A stretch of 64,000 nucleotides of DNA, taken from positions 39,941 through 103,940 of the forward strand of contig JAUIRK010000990.1 in assembly GCA_030549495.1 (NCBI GenBank), in the 5' to 3' direction. Positions 25,201 through 40,200 of this stretch are shown here, piece after piece. A program made the position numbers and the translations under genes. How positions within the stretch are numbered: the first letter of the stretch is position 1; every line of letters begins with the position of its first letter. Source of the stretch: Nectonema munidae. Taxonomy: Eukaryota > Nematomorpha > Nectonematoida > Nectonematidae. The notes under the pieces were generated by a model. The model was given only the letters and a program-made list of their open reading frames with translations. It did not search any database and had not been told where the DNA came from.

Positions 25201-28200
25201 ATCAGTTCACCATTAAACGGTTTTTTCATTTCTTTTTTTCCATCTTATATGACGCAAATTGGCCATTCACATACACTACCTTTGTTGTATAGACGAGAGC
25301 AGGGCGTTCATCAGCCTACTAAATACAATTATATGATAGCATTCAGACATTTTTATTAATTGAATATCAAAGAGATGTGTTAAATGTAAGAAAGTTTAAG
25401 AAGAGTTTTTTAAAAGAAGTTCTTCGTTTTGTAATTTTATCTCTAAGAATTTTTGATTCAATAGTTTTAAGCATCAAAAATTTATGAGTCCCTTTGAGAA
25501 TTTTATTTCCGAAACGTTTTGAAACCGTTCCCCTCTGAACAATATTTTTTTTTTATAAATAGGGAAATAAAAATGAATGATTTTTTTTAATAAATCTTAT
25601 GCCTGTTTTTTCGATCTAGGAATCACTATAAGACGAATTTTTTTTATCAATTTTTAATTTCTTTATGTCCTCACTTCTAAAAGTTCATAAATTCGTCAGT
25701 ATTTTAATTATTGAAGAATTAAGTTCACCATTGCCTTTTATTCATTCTTTTAAGTGTGTAATAGATGTTGACCTCGTAATGATTTTGAAAAGATTCGTTT
25801 TATAGTAGAGATGTATCCGACATCCGCTTACGCAAAAAATATAGATAGTTTTATAAAAAGAAATCATTTTTATAAGAGCTTTTATAAAAATGATTAAAAA
25901 CAACGCCTTCGCGAAAAACTCTGTCCACCCTGGTCTAAGGTTCTCTGGCTTATTTTTACATGATTCCTAACTTTCTTTAATCTTTTTAGAAAATAAAGAA
26001 ATTCTGACATTTTTTGAAAATTCCGTCATCTTTGGCTTAAACATAGGCGAGACCTTTCCATGCATTTCACCGATCAACATGTTTCTTCAAGGTATGCCAA
26101 TACAAATGTTATAATTCACAATGGGTAAAAACTTTTTAATTAAATTCTCAATTTAATCTTCAGACTTGTCATGATTGATTTAAAAAATATCAAAACTAAT
26201 CGCATTTTTCAAAGTAATTAGTTATAAAAAAACCAAACTGTAGAACATTGGCAAATTGCCTAGTGGTAGGAGCGTAGGGTATTAATCCAGATGGTCTGGG
26301 TTCGATCCCCAATCGTGACTATCATTACCATCTTTCAGCTATGTAAGATTATTCTTCTCTTTGGATGTGATACCGAGAACTAAAAAAACGAAATACTTTA
26401 TCGATAAAAAAAAGAAAGTTTATTAAAGTAAGTGACATATAGTATTTTGAGGTAACACACAATAATTTTTGACGAATTTTATATAAATGCCGATAGATTT
26501 TAATTTGCACCTGCATAGAAGTATTGGAAGATCCATAAGTTTTACTGAGATTTCATATGACATTCCTAGCATCGGTGAACTAAAAAAACCTTTAATGTTC
26601 GTTAGTCTCAAAATTCTTAAAGATATCTTTTATTTGGAAAATTAATAAAAAAGTTGGATTAAATGAAAGAGTGGCAATCTTCAGAGTAATAAGAAAAGAT
26701 GCATCATAATTTATGGGAAAATTTTTTTTGTCATTTGGTTAAGAATTTTTAAATAATAATCGAGGAAAAAAATCATTAATTCTAGAAAGTTTTCAATTAA
26801 TGAGAAAAAGTTTAATTTTTTTCAACCCTTTATTAACATTGATTTCATAAAAATCTTAAATGAGAGAAAGATTTAAATTAATAAAATTCATTATCAGAGA
26901 ATAATTTTAATAATAAGGAAAAAAAATTTTTATTAATAGGGAAATTTTTTGATGTTATTTTTAATTAGTGAGAAAAAGCTTATAATAAATCGGAAAAAGT
27001 TTGATTATTATATTTAGAAAAAGCCTTCAATTTGACACAAAGTTTGTATTTAATTCAAAAAATTGTTTTCATTAATAACAAATATTTTTTTAAACTAGAA
27101 AAAGTTTTTCATATATATGATAAAATAATTTCAATGAGAATACTTTTTAATTAACCCGAAGATTTTGTTTTAATAATAATTATAAGAAAAAATTTTATTA
27201 TGAGAAAAATTAATTATCATTAAGAAAAGATTCTTCATCCTTTTTTGCATGTGGGCCGAAATTTTATTGAAATTAACTTTCCGCACCAAAAATCATATTT
27301 AAAGGCAAAACGATACAATATATTAAAATTGAACAATTTACAATACTTTTATTTTGTGTAATCGATGTCAAAATAATAAATAATAACAATATTAGTATAT
27401 TAGTGAGATATTTGTTCTTATTTTCCTTTAATTCAAAAACTTTAACTTTTGAAGTCTGATGATGAAAAGTAATAAAACCATTTTTCCCAGGACTCAGATA
27501 GGCCCTGGGTTGAAGAAGCCGAAGTTAAGACATTTTACCCAGCCTATCTATAGCTTTTTTTTTAAATGAAATAATTGAGTCTACGACTAATAATAATTAT
27601 TATTATTTCTTTCTATTTTGATTTTCAAAAAAAGGGTGAATTATTTACTTATAATGTTCATTGAATCTAGTAACATAGCTGATAAAGTGGAAAGTGGAAC
27701 AAAATTCTTCACTTTTCCCTGAGAGTACTTGCTTTTATGGAAATACTTTTTTACTTTAAACAAAGCTGATAGATTATACTCATATGGAGATCGCATAATC
27801 TAGGGGCTAACAACAAAAACAACAACATAACTGATAAAAATTTAAATCTTGATGTTTAAAAAAAATTTGTTTCTTGCTTTTTTACAATTTGTTTGATGGT
27901 TTAGAAGGCGTTAGCTTCTCAAATGTTTCCACGAACCTCTGGATCGAAAGCTACAAGTATGATGAAGTTCAGTTGCTCGAGTTCTTATTATATCTGGAGA
28001 AGCTTGATGGATATCGCGATTTGTCAAGTATTATTTGTCAATCTGAATGCTTTAGCGCGGGGGACCGAAATTTCGCTGAGTGATCAAATATTTTTGATAA
28101 TATTTATTCGGTTTACAATTCACCATATGAGCCGTTGATATAATTCATTCGTTTATTTTTATTTTGTGTCCTATCCAAAGCTTTAATTGTTAGAAAATTC

Positions 28201-31200
28201 AAAATTAAAAAAATTCATCCCTTCCATCTCAAACCATTTTTATTTCTATGTTGTCTTTTTGTAATTCTATTTGGTCTTTTTCAAATTAATTACATAACCC
28301 CATATTATATCATATAACATTCCATTCAAAATATTCCATTCTACCCAATAATATTAGCGAACTCCAATGTAATAAAAGTAATATTGCCAAGATATCTTTT
28401 AGATTTCTGTTTCTATATTGCAAACAAACTAGTTAAATGCATTTTAAAAAGATCATTTTAGTACCTACATCTTTTCGATACCCATTGTTTGACGTCTTTT
28501 GTTTGTTTTGTTTATTTGAAATATTTAATATATAATATGTTATATAATGCATATCAATCAATTCCCCCCAATATAGCATATATTAAATTTATCCCGCGTT
28601 TTGCTTATCGGTCCAATCATAGTATATTCATATTGCAACCCACGTATTTTTGTCACACTCCAAATTGGACCGACTCTCATTTTCAGGAGAGATTGATACA
28701 TATTTATTAGAATTATTTTTTTAAACTTCGTAGAAAACAACATTCTTCAGAAGATATAAAAAAGATATACGACCGTTAGAAATAACAATTAAACTTCATT
28801 GATCTAATGTCAATAAATACTTATAAAATATAAATGATGTAGGTTGAAAAAATATTAGAAGATGAAAAGTCAATAAGACGATCCTAAAAACTGGTCTTAA
28901 AATTCTTCTTAGCCAAATCTTTTGACACATTTTTAAATACGCCAAACATTTAAAAATGTTCAGATAAAAGTTCTACTGATTTAGGGGTCCGTAAACACAT
29001 TGAAGGGGCCTATCTTTATATAAAGAGGGCAGATACTAGGTTTCAATAACGCAAGGTCTTGGTTTCGATTCTGCATCAAGCTTCCTTTCCTCGGGGTTCG
29101 GTACAACCTGCACAATTGTGCCTTCTCGTTGAAAACACCCAACAGATATTTACCATTTTATAAGTTTTACACTCATACCTCCTTGAAAATTTTCCCTACC
29201 TTGATATCCTAATCTTTCTAATTTTAGATTATACTTTCTTGGATGGCGTTAAAATGGCGACATTCTTTGTTTAAACTATTTAAAATTACCATAATTTTTG
29301 AATCAAAGAACAATTTTTTTCTAAGTAAAGTACAATTTATTTGAAGAACAAAAAAAGGGAAACTTTTTGTGGACGTTCATCTCAAAATACGAAAAATTTA
29401 TTTAAAGATGAATTCCTTCTTCTCTACTCATCAGATTTGTACAAAGAGCATAAAAATAAATCTAAATTTAAATCATAGTATAAATACAATAATGAATTTC
29501 GATAGCAAATAAATTTTTTTGATACATAAACTGAAATTTAAATATTTTATATACAAAGACTACAGGATTGCATCCAGGGTTGTGGAATTCGAAAAATATT
29601 GGCCGGCTAAACCCATATGTAATTTTTGAGACTTATGTTTAATTGTTTTAACATTAATGACATGTTCCATATTTCAAAATCGTTTATGAATGTCGATTTT
29701 AGATATTCGATGAAAGATTCCCTCAATTTTGGACATTTTTCCGTTGCGTCGCAAGCAAAGCATTTGACCTATTTTGTCTAACATTATTTATTAAAATGTT
29801 CTATTTCTTTGTATTTGTAGTTTACTCTCTTTCTTGCATTCTTTTCAAAAAGATCTTCTATTCATAGTCTATAAATTTTTTATCTAAGACAAAACAATAC
29901 GATTCATAAATTGAATTTAACCTAAAAAAAATTCCGAAGGTTTGTGGCTTAGAATTGCTCCCTTGCAAACTAACTTTTAAAGTAAAATAAAAAAAGTTCA
30001 TTCTTCAATTTTGTTGAATTTTTCAGCCTTTTCCGATGAGCTGCAAAAAACAAGGAGCGAACTAAAATGGTAAACATTTTTATGATGTGTTTTTGCAACG
30101 TTTTACACTAAAAAGTGTGTCTTTGAATGTATTTTTTAACCTATTTTTGAGCATTTAAGTTAAATTAAATGAAATTTTGTGAAAATCACGATAATTTACT
30201 TCTTTATCTAGGTACTCCTCCACACGGGCTTTATAGAGATCCTGAATTAAAGTCTTAAAGGGCTATAGCCTTGTCCGGGAGTTGGGGGTCGGTGGCTATC
30301 ATCCCAGTCTCCACTTCTTTCTATCTGAGCATGACATTCTTCCAATCCAATTTCGGCTAGCCTCTCTTTAATACCATCTTTCCATCTTTCCCATTTATTC
30401 GACAATCCATTATTCTGCCGAACACATCCTTCTTTTCAAAGAATATGCCCAAACTTCATTCAATCACACTGCTCACGCTAACCATAACCTTACTTTTTTT
30501 TCTAACCTCTTCATTCTTCATGTGATCTTACAGTGAGCTTCCCTTATGTGTTACTTATGATACATAAAATATTTAGTTAATGTTTACTTCTAATTAAGTA
30601 AAATAAAGTTTCACATCTACTTTATAGCAAAGTTATAAATTGTTTATTTTTGCCTTAACTTTTAAGTTTGGCGTCGTATACAACCCAATCGCCATATTAG
30701 GTGCAAAAAAGTTGGCTTTCCTTGTGTTAAATTTGCTTTTAATCTTTAAAATTTTTATTTAAGGCTAAACTTCTGCTTAAAAATATGCTAAAGGTATTCT
30801 GCTGTTTATTTTTTATTTTCGGTCTGTTTTCACCCCCTTCAAATGAGATAAACCTACTGTGTCTCGTGTACTTTGATACTTAGGCTCTAAATAACATTTA
30901 ATTTTTTTTGTTTTTTGTCTGATTTTTATGTAAATTTCATTTTGGAATTTACAATTTCAAAAGAATTTATAATTTATAGTTTCAAACAAATTTATTTAAA
31001 ACTAAAACGAATTTTCGCCTCCACGAGTCTTTATCAAGTTGAATTACTAAATGTAGAAGATATAAATGCTTGAATTTCTTTTTATCTCCAACAAATCACC
31101 CTTCAGCACTTTACCTAGATTCTTTAAATAATAATTTATATTAATAAATCTATAATGAATATGAGCTCACGTTTAAATCGAAAAATTGAGAAACATTTTA

Positions 31201-34200
31201 CCTCAACTGACTGACCGACCTACTTATACTTGTGACAGTCTTTTGAAATTTGACTAGATGAAAGAAATACAAATGGCGCAGCATTAAAGGATTACTCGGT
31301 CCATAGGTTTAAAAAAAGTTAAAAAAGGACTATTCTAAGTTGTCTAATTTTTGCTAATTGTTTAGTATACTTACGTCTTTGGCTAATACGATCATCTCTG
31401 AAGGAATAGATGGATAAGATTATTTACTTTAGATTATAAAGTCTTGTACTCGCAAATCAGCTCAGGCCATAGAAGTGTTGATGCACAAAACTCTGAAAGA
31501 ATCAAGAAAAATCGTGTTGGTGAACTTGGGGTAAAATTTCAACTTTTTAACTTTCCCTTTAAACTTAAGAAATTTTAAGGATGCATCCTCTTTGACTCAG
31601 TGCTTCTCAAATGAGAGTCCGCGATCGCTGAGGCGACCAAAAGGCAGTTTTAAGAGGACCGCCAAGGCAGGGCGGCCGCAGTGCGCTTCTCATTTTTCAT
31701 TTTGATGATATATTGTATGATTTCGCTAAATGCAAGGTTCGCAAAGTAAAGTTACTTTGATCGTCATCTTATGTTAATGAAAAAGTAATAAAACAAATCC
31801 TTTTCTTTTTGCAAAATCTTATTTATCAGTTTTCATCTTTTTTCCTTCCCACACTGGGCCCCGCGCAATCCATTTTGCCTTTTTTGCGCTACAACTTGCA
31901 TTCTTGTTTTTTTTTGTCACAAGGTTACACTGAAAAATAAAAATCAAAACTTTTCGTGAATTTTTTTCATTAATCTTTACTTGTATACACCAAAAATCAA
32001 TAAAGAACTTTGTCAGCTATCGTATTGACATGATAATAAAATAACCATAAAGTCACATTTATTTATTATGCAATACAACGGCATTCTACTTTAGTGAAAT
32101 ATAATAGAAGGCACAAATGGAGCAAGAAGATATCAATCAATTTCTTTCTTTTAAAGATAGTTACATAAAAGCGAGTGCATCCATAAAAACTCAATTTATA
32201 CAACTTCATATATAATGAAGCAAACGTAGCATGACACATATGTGTTTTGAAATTACTCTTGCCTGTCTTTATACATTTTCTTGATGTCTTTTATATTTGC
32301 ACTTTAGATAAAAAATTGATTTCATAGACATCATCATACTAGAGTAGTTATAAGTTTTTTTATTTTTCAATATGTAAGATAAAGTAATGTGTTTCAGCTA
32401 TTTTATAAAGGTAAATGCGTGTTTTCATCGAGAAGGCACAGTTGCGCCGCTTGTATCGAACTATGAGAAAATAGGCTTGAAACGGAATCGAAGTCAAGAC
32501 CTTCATTTATTGAAACCTAGTTTCTAGCCAACCTTACTCACGCCCCTCCCCTTACCGTTTATAATTTCATTTATAAGATACATTTAGTTGATTAAATTTC
32601 AGTATAAGTATACCTAAAAGTGTACCTTATAAAAATAAAATACGAACACTTGTCAACATTATTATTATTATTGTCATTATTTTGTTAGTAAGAAGACTGC
32701 CGCAAGTTCAACAAATTTATCGATGAAACACATACGATGCAGCGTATCGCGGTGAAGCCAGTTTGACTTTATTTTTGGCGTTTACAAAAATGTTAAAAGT
32801 TATATCGATTTATCAACAAGCTGTGTGTACTCTTTATATAACAAATTTATCGATGAAACACATACGATGCAGCGTATCGCGGTGAAGCCAGTTTGACTTT
32901 ATTTTTGGCGTTTACAAAAATGTTAAAAGTTGTATCGATTTATCAACAAGCTGTGTGTACTCTTTATATAACAAATTTATCGATGAAACACATACGATGC
33001 AGCGTATCGCGGTGAAGCCAGTTTGACTTTATTTTTGGCGTTTACAAAAATGTTAAAAGTTATATCGATTTATCAACAAGCTGTGTGTACTCTTTATATG
33101 CCTTCAGAAGAGTACTTAATTTAAAAAAATCTATTGATTTGATTAAAGATTGAATCCAGTTCTGAAAGTCTAGCCTTTATTTGTCAACTTTGCTAAACAT
33201 TAAAACTAAATCAAGAAACAGATTGGAAGTAGGAGTAGCCAAAAGGGAGCCAAACTTTGATACAGATTATAAAAAATATTGTGTATTGCTATGTCCTATA
33301 TAAACGTTTTGGACTGCCTCTGGTTCAAATTCCTGTCTACGTCACTGAATGCCCCTCCCCCTCCTTTACTATTTTAACATGAGATCTTTTCATTGCTAGA
33401 CCTCATTTGGGTTAACTACGCCGAAGTTTTGCGATGTTGTAAAAAAGTTCTTCAAACATTTCCATTTCTTCTAATTAAGCAGCATTATTAGGTAGACACT
33501 TTTTTAGATTTTAAAAGACCAGATCTTTTTTAAATGTATACCTTTTTACTTTTTCACTTAAAGTTCGCCTTTTTTGACTTAAAGTTCGTCTTCTTTCACT
33601 TTAAGTTCGTCTGTTTAACCTTTAAGTTCGTCTGTTTTCACTTTCATCCTTTTTCACTAAGTTCATCACTTTTCAATTTCACTTTTAGTTCGTAGTTTTT
33701 TAGTTTAAGCTCATCATTTTTAATTCTTCTTTTTTCACTTTAAGTTCATCTTTTTTCAATATATCTTCGCCTTTTTTACATTTTTTTATTTGATTGAATG
33801 ATTCAGTTTTCATTTTTAGGATCAACGATCCTAAAAATATAAAAAAAATTCCAAAATATTAATTTACACAAAGTAAATGAGAGAAAAATTGAAAAAAACT
33901 TTGACTTTTTGTCAGCTCAAAAGGGAGAAAAGAAAAATTCAAACTTACGGAGTTAAAGTAAAAATGGAATATAATCCATGCATTCCTTATTGAAGATGAA
34001 TAAAAGGATGTTGAATTTGTAGAAAAAAATTGTCCTATCATTAACTTCTGTTTCTTTGATTTTTGTTTTCAATTTATTTAATCTAAAATCCTTTGCATAA
34101 TTTCTTTTTATTTTTAGATGAAAGAGACAAATTTGAAATACTTTAAAGCAAAAATTAAAAATATCAAAGGATTTGGGGTAAGCGTATTTAATTTACCTTT

Positions 34201-37200
34201 AAAAACAAGAAAAATAAATAAATAATATAACATATACAAAAAAGCACACTGTGAAGCTTTTTACTTTCTTCATATCCTTTTCAAAGCTGTCAAGGTCTCA
34301 TTTTTGTATATATATTTTTTTATCTAATCGTTTACAATTGATTGAAGAAATTTTAATCAAATTTTGATCTTCTAAAAAGTTTTTTTAAAAAAAATTTTTA
34401 AAAAAAAAAAAGGTTATAAAAAAACCCCTTTTTGGGGGAAAGGGGGGATTTTTTTTTTTTTGGGTTTGGGGGTCTTTTTTAAAAGGAAAAAAAATCAAAA
34501 AAAAAAAAAAAAAAAACTCAGATAATTGCTTTAAAAACTAATTAACAAAAAAAAGCTTCTTTTATTTTAGTGTATTTTTTGAGCATTTCAATATTTGTTT
34601 CAAAAGTTGACAAATTTCTTTTAACATTTTTTTTTATTTTAATATTAAAGTTGTGTTCTTGTTTTTAATCTTTCATTTCAGCAAATTACATGTAATATTT
34701 CAAAATCACAAAACTTTAACACACTTATGTAATTGAATTTTAGTGCTTTTTTGTCATTTTCTAAAAAATACTTAAAGTTCTTTTTAAAAAAAAATAACGA
34801 AAAGTAACAAAACTTTTTATAAAGGTAATGATAATTAAAAACGACCAAAAAATTTCCAATTAAACGATAACGATGATGAGCATGTTTTTTGCTCAAAGTA
34901 ACGATAAAAAACGATTTAATAGAATGATCCCAAGTCCATATGTATTATGCTAAAAGCAATAACTAAATAAATAACGTAAACAAATGGTTTATATTTATAT
35001 GTACAGTAATATAATCAAACTACTTACGTTGAGTGTTCTAAGTGCATGTCGAACAAAAGTCATTAAAGCCGATTTTTCTGCAAGCAAAAAATAACTTATT
35101 ATTGTCATCCTTTTTTCTAATAGATTTTGACATTTTCTACTTTTTTGTGAAGTTATTTATGCCAATAAAGCCAAAAAATAATTATTTTTTAATTAATTTG
35201 TTCAAATACAAATTACTTTACTCAAATATCGCCTAGTGGGAATTTTTAGATACAAAACTTCCAATTAATTTCAAGTTTAATTGAAAAATATTTTTCAATC
35301 TTGAATAATCTTCTTCTATGGAAAGATATTTTTATTTTATCAATAGCAACAAATTCTTTTTTTTTAACTGAGCAATAGTAATTCTTTCAGAATTTGAAGA
35401 TAACCATTTCCTTAGAAGCGGAAAAAATGTAATAAACATAGAAAAGATATTTTATACAATGTAGAAATTTTGAATCACGTTAAAATTTTCTGCCCATAAA
35501 TCAATTTTTTGTGCTCATAAAGTAGGATTTTTTACGTCAAAAATAGATTCCTTGTTCTTTCTTGAAGCTGTGCTATTATTCCATTCGAAAAGACCTTTAA
35601 TATGGCGAAGTACGAATTCATAGTGTATATATGACTTCAATGAATTAAAATTAAATATGCTTTAAAATGGACAGGGGTCTGTGGCAAAAACTTAAGGGAC
35701 AAGGGAAGCAGGCTCTTTAACTTCCTTTTTATACCCCCCCCCCTTTCTATGGTGTCAAGCACGGATACACATTTAGGGGGTAGAGAGTGGATGGACGGTA
35801 AATTGCTTATCGTATCAATAATTCAATCCTTAAAGATTTTTTTAATAACAAAGAAAATAGCGACATTGCTATAAAATTTTTGAGGAGTAAAATCTTTGAA
35901 AAAACGCAAAAGTTTGAAAAATGTTTATTAAGGAAATTTTATACCTGGAAGAAGTGACTGATCTAAAGAAGAATGTGAATGAGAGTGCAGAGGAAACCAT
36001 CGTCTATGAATTTTTCTTAGCAAAGTCTGGCAACTCAAACTTTGCTCAGCCTTTAGCGTATCCCCTGTTGAATAAGAGGAGCAACACAATCGTCATATGG
36101 AGAGTAATTCTTACTTTAATCTTTTCTCCTCAACCCACTATCATGCACTCGACACACCCTTTTTATTTGTATGCTTCTTTTTCAAAAGATTTGATATATG
36201 AGAAGCGGGTCATCTTATTGGTTGGAATTTCTCTCACAAAAGTAAAATGATTGGTTGAAATGTCTTTCCCAAAAATGAAATTGAATGGATATTAGAGAGA
36301 GAGTTTCTTTAGTAAGCATTACTGATACATTATGTGGTTTGTGGAAGACAGGAATACTATTTATACTAGGAATTATAACATTGTGAAAGTTAGTAGTGTC
36401 CATTTTTCCAAACGACATAATTGATCAGTGAGCGATACTTAGCATAATGTAACAAACGTGGTAATATAGGTGCTGATGTGTTCTATACCTTGTTTTAACT
36501 ACGCGATGATTTCTGTTATTTTTTGGATGACTTAAAGCTGTGCAAAATTAACATAATTGATTTAAATTTGATTTTTTTTTCTAAATACAAGTAATAGCAG
36601 ATACAATACCTGTTCAGAGTTCGGTTCAGGACTAATTAAAACATTTTCATTCGTTTCCTGCTTTTCTCTTGACTATTTCTCATTACGTGTAATACTTTAG
36701 ATTGAGGATTGGGAAAATTTTAATGATAGAGATAAAGTTTCTCAAGATCTCAACACATATCTGCCATTATTTCTTCCAGGTACATATCATACATAATTTT
36801 TCATTTAATACTCTCCAAGCTTATTTTATGGAAGCAAGATTGATGTATATTTTATTAGAAACAAAATTAAAATCTTGTGCTTTGATATTTTTGATAAAAC
36901 CCAAAAATACTGAGAAAGGTTTCAAAAACAATGATTGATAAATATCCGAAATGGAACATAAATCATTCCAATCGTTTTTACACAGGAGCTAAGGGAAATT
37001 TTACCATGTGTAGCCGAAGCTGTTAACACATATGTGTGAGGATTGGATTCCCTTTTTACATTGTGATACATATGCAAAGTCTAAATGACTCCAATTAACG
37101 GATATTCATTGATATTTTCAACAGAAATGGTTAAAGTCATTTGCCAAGATCGCAAATTTTTATTGCAATAATTTTATTCCTTATAATTCTTTTTTAATTA

Positions 37201-40200
37201 TCTTAAAAATCAATAGCATTTCAATCGATTTCAAATTTGCTGGTCAATTCTTCCAAGAGACAACGTAACTGCAAAGGAGTCCTTTTATAGACTTATATTT
37301 GTGAGAAAATTTTTGAGAATTATTATAACTTGTATGAAAACGAAAAAACAACTTTTAGATTTATAAAATGTAAATTTAAAAGTTTGTCAAAGTTTGGCGC
37401 GAGGTTTGCTTAAATAAAACATATGTGTCAATTAGCCGTTTAATGGCACTATTCAGGATCGGTGATAACTGTACTGTACTTTATAGTGCGAACATATGTG
37501 GCACGATGCATTCATTGTGTACCGACTACCACATACTCAGAATCTTTTCCTATTATGTTTTTAAAAATCATTTTTATATATCCTTCGATAGATGTTCTTT
37601 TGCTAAATTGTGTTTCGCAAAATGTCTTCTAGGGCAATCTTTTTCTGCTAATAACTAGAACCTTTCAATGTATAGAAAGAAAACTTATACATGCTTAATA
37701 TGGGCAGAGTTAATTATATAAAGACATTATGTCAGAAGTTTACAAGGATAACTTGAGATTTTCGAAAAATATTCATTGCTTAGACATCTTCTATAATTTT
37801 TACTAATGGAGGCTTTAGGGGTAATTTTAATAGGGTGAAAATTTTTTTGAAACATAGATATACCTTACGATACGCACTCCCAAACAAATATTTTTATCTG
37901 TCAATTTTCATAAAGCATAACTTACCTTCTAAATATTTGTTTACTAAGATTCCCCTTAACCCCTATTAGATATTAAAAGTTCATGCTGATCACGTTGATA
38001 TTATTTTCAATTTTGTCTCGGAGGTCACTGACCTAGAAATTGCTGAAATAATTATAAATAACGAGTCGTTCTTTGATTTAATTTTATTGTGATTATTACA
38101 ATCATTATATTTTTATATCAAATATAAAGATCATTGACCTCAAACATCTTTTTTTTTTATTAATCAAAAAATCTTTTAGAATATACTGTTAGTCAACACT
38201 CAGTATTCTGAAAAAGATAATTTCATAAAGTTCTTTCCGATTGTGAAATATCCGTATCATGAATCTTTTTTTAGTTGTTTGTTTCTTATCCATAGGCAAG
38301 AATATAATCTTTCATAGCTGGACAGATTAAGGATACAATCGGGAATCGAACCCAGACCATCCGAATCGTGACCGTACGCTCCCACCACTAGGCTATCTGC
38401 CGATTTGAGTTTGCAACAACTTTTATTGTATCTTATATAATAATTGATGAATATTTGATACATTTAAAAAAAATTTATAGTGAATTTATTTGGACAAATA
38501 ATTTAAAAATATAAAAAAATTTTTATAAAAATTCATATAATAATAATCCAATAATAAAAATAATTTTAGTTAATAATTTGGAAGAAAAATGTTTAATTTT
38601 GAGAATTAAAGTTATCGATAATAGAAAATAAAGATTTCAGCAGTTCGCATTTTATGGAGAACTTTGGTTATTATTGAAGTCGATTAATACTGAATTTGAA
38701 GAAAACTTGAAGAAACCATGAAAAATGTATTCAGACTATCAATGAATTGAGTTACTGAGATCTCTGGATAACAAGAATTAGCTGTATGTTCAATAATAAA
38801 GAGTCTTTTACAAAACGTTTCTTGTATAGTGTGGAGCGATAGATTTTCGTCTTTAAAATTCTCTTCCTCAAAGTGTTAAACATCGTGGTATAATTTTTTT
38901 ACATGTAAAAACTATATTGTTATATCATTTGTTAGGCATCATCAAATATTCGCTTTCAAGCATGCAGTACAAAGATGAGAATAAGATTGGCAGAAAAAAA
39001 GTAAGTTGTCTTTCAAACAGTATTTATGTTTTTTTGTGACACTTCACTATCGCTGATCTGGAAACCCCTAATTCCGGGGTTAATTGCTAAAAAGGAAATT
39101 GCTTTTAACAATTGCTCATTTAAAATTTTCAATCTTTTTCTTTTATTTCAATAAAATCATATTTTCTCTATTTTAGTTTTATATTTTAAAAATAAATTTG
39201 TAGACCAAAACAAGACAAGTAAAAATATGGGTCTAATAAAAGTTTCATTAATTAGTAATCAGGTGACAAGCCAGTCCCAAGCATCCCCAGATAGTGATAG
39301 TGGACTGTATTTAAATAGGCATATCCTTTATCCAAAAATTTTGGAATCGATAGAAGCCAAAAAACACATCTTTAAAATGTCATTTTGACTAGAATCTTGT
39401 CAGAGCTAAGCAAAAATTGAAAGAAATTAACGAAATCCGCAACAACTACAGTGATGATGAGATGACTCTGTGCTTGCATGACAAAAACATAATCTCCTTC
39501 ATCAGATTCACCGAAGATAACACGCAGAAGTAAGCGAACCCTTTTAAAATCTGGGCTAAATTACCCATCTAAGGCTAAATATCGAGTTTAAGTTCTCTAA
39601 CACTGTTGCTTTCCAGGAAAGTATATTGTTTGTGCTTCGTCCCCATTTGGAGTTATAGTTTTTACATCATAGTACATACAGAGCAAACTGAGTGTGTAGA
39701 AAAGGATTTTATCAAATACTATTTAATTTCAAGACGAATCAAATTTGATTTGATTTTCTGAAAGAAGAATTATACCTGAGATTCCTAATAAAATGAGATG
39801 AAGAATGTTCGTTGGTGAGTTACGAGTAATACTCTAGTACAGCAATGTCCAACCGCTGCACCTCAGCGCATACTATCTTTTTATAGATCTGCCTTTCATT
39901 CAAGCTTTGAAGATCAAATAATGGCATTATTTAGGATGCCTATTGAAATTCTGTCTTTTTACACATGTGTGTCAGTTTGTAATTTGTGAAAGAAGAGAAG
40001 TAAGAGGAGCTAGCAACATTTCTTTTTGCGGAGATTATTTTAATTTATGTAGAATTCTTTTTATGTGTTTTAAGCCTATTTGTTTATACTTGTTATTTGA
40101 AAAGATTATTTCACTTTATTTTTATTAGTATGCATTAATTTGAGTATTTTTATAATAACAAAAAATTTTAAAGAAAAAATGAAAATATATCTAGTTTTAC

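Noticed and set aside
26247-26325. tRNA gene
   Set aside because: Boxes A and B are present but the acceptor and anticodon stems do not pair, and the same head plus a shared tail recurs at 38285-38405, so it is a SINE.
27485-27565. Short MITE with GATAGGCCCTGGGT and ACCCAGCCTATC ends
   Set aside because: The inverted match is imperfect and there is no target duplication; too weak to list as an element.
30207-30230. Extra exon of the GH13-like gene after an AG at the end of TTATCTAG
   Set aside because: In the required phase it meets TAG after eight codons, and the sequence belongs to an antisense LINE fragment.
31433-31530. Alternative frame of exon 5 reading YKVLYSQISSGHRSV
   Set aside because: It joins exon 6 in phase but not exon 4, and gives no barrel pattern; the chosen frame gives a helix followed by a KIVLVNLG strand. 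Kept only as a possibility.
33226-33350. hAT-like element ending CTACGTCACTGA
   Set aside because: Only a single end-like motif was visible and the left border could not be found.
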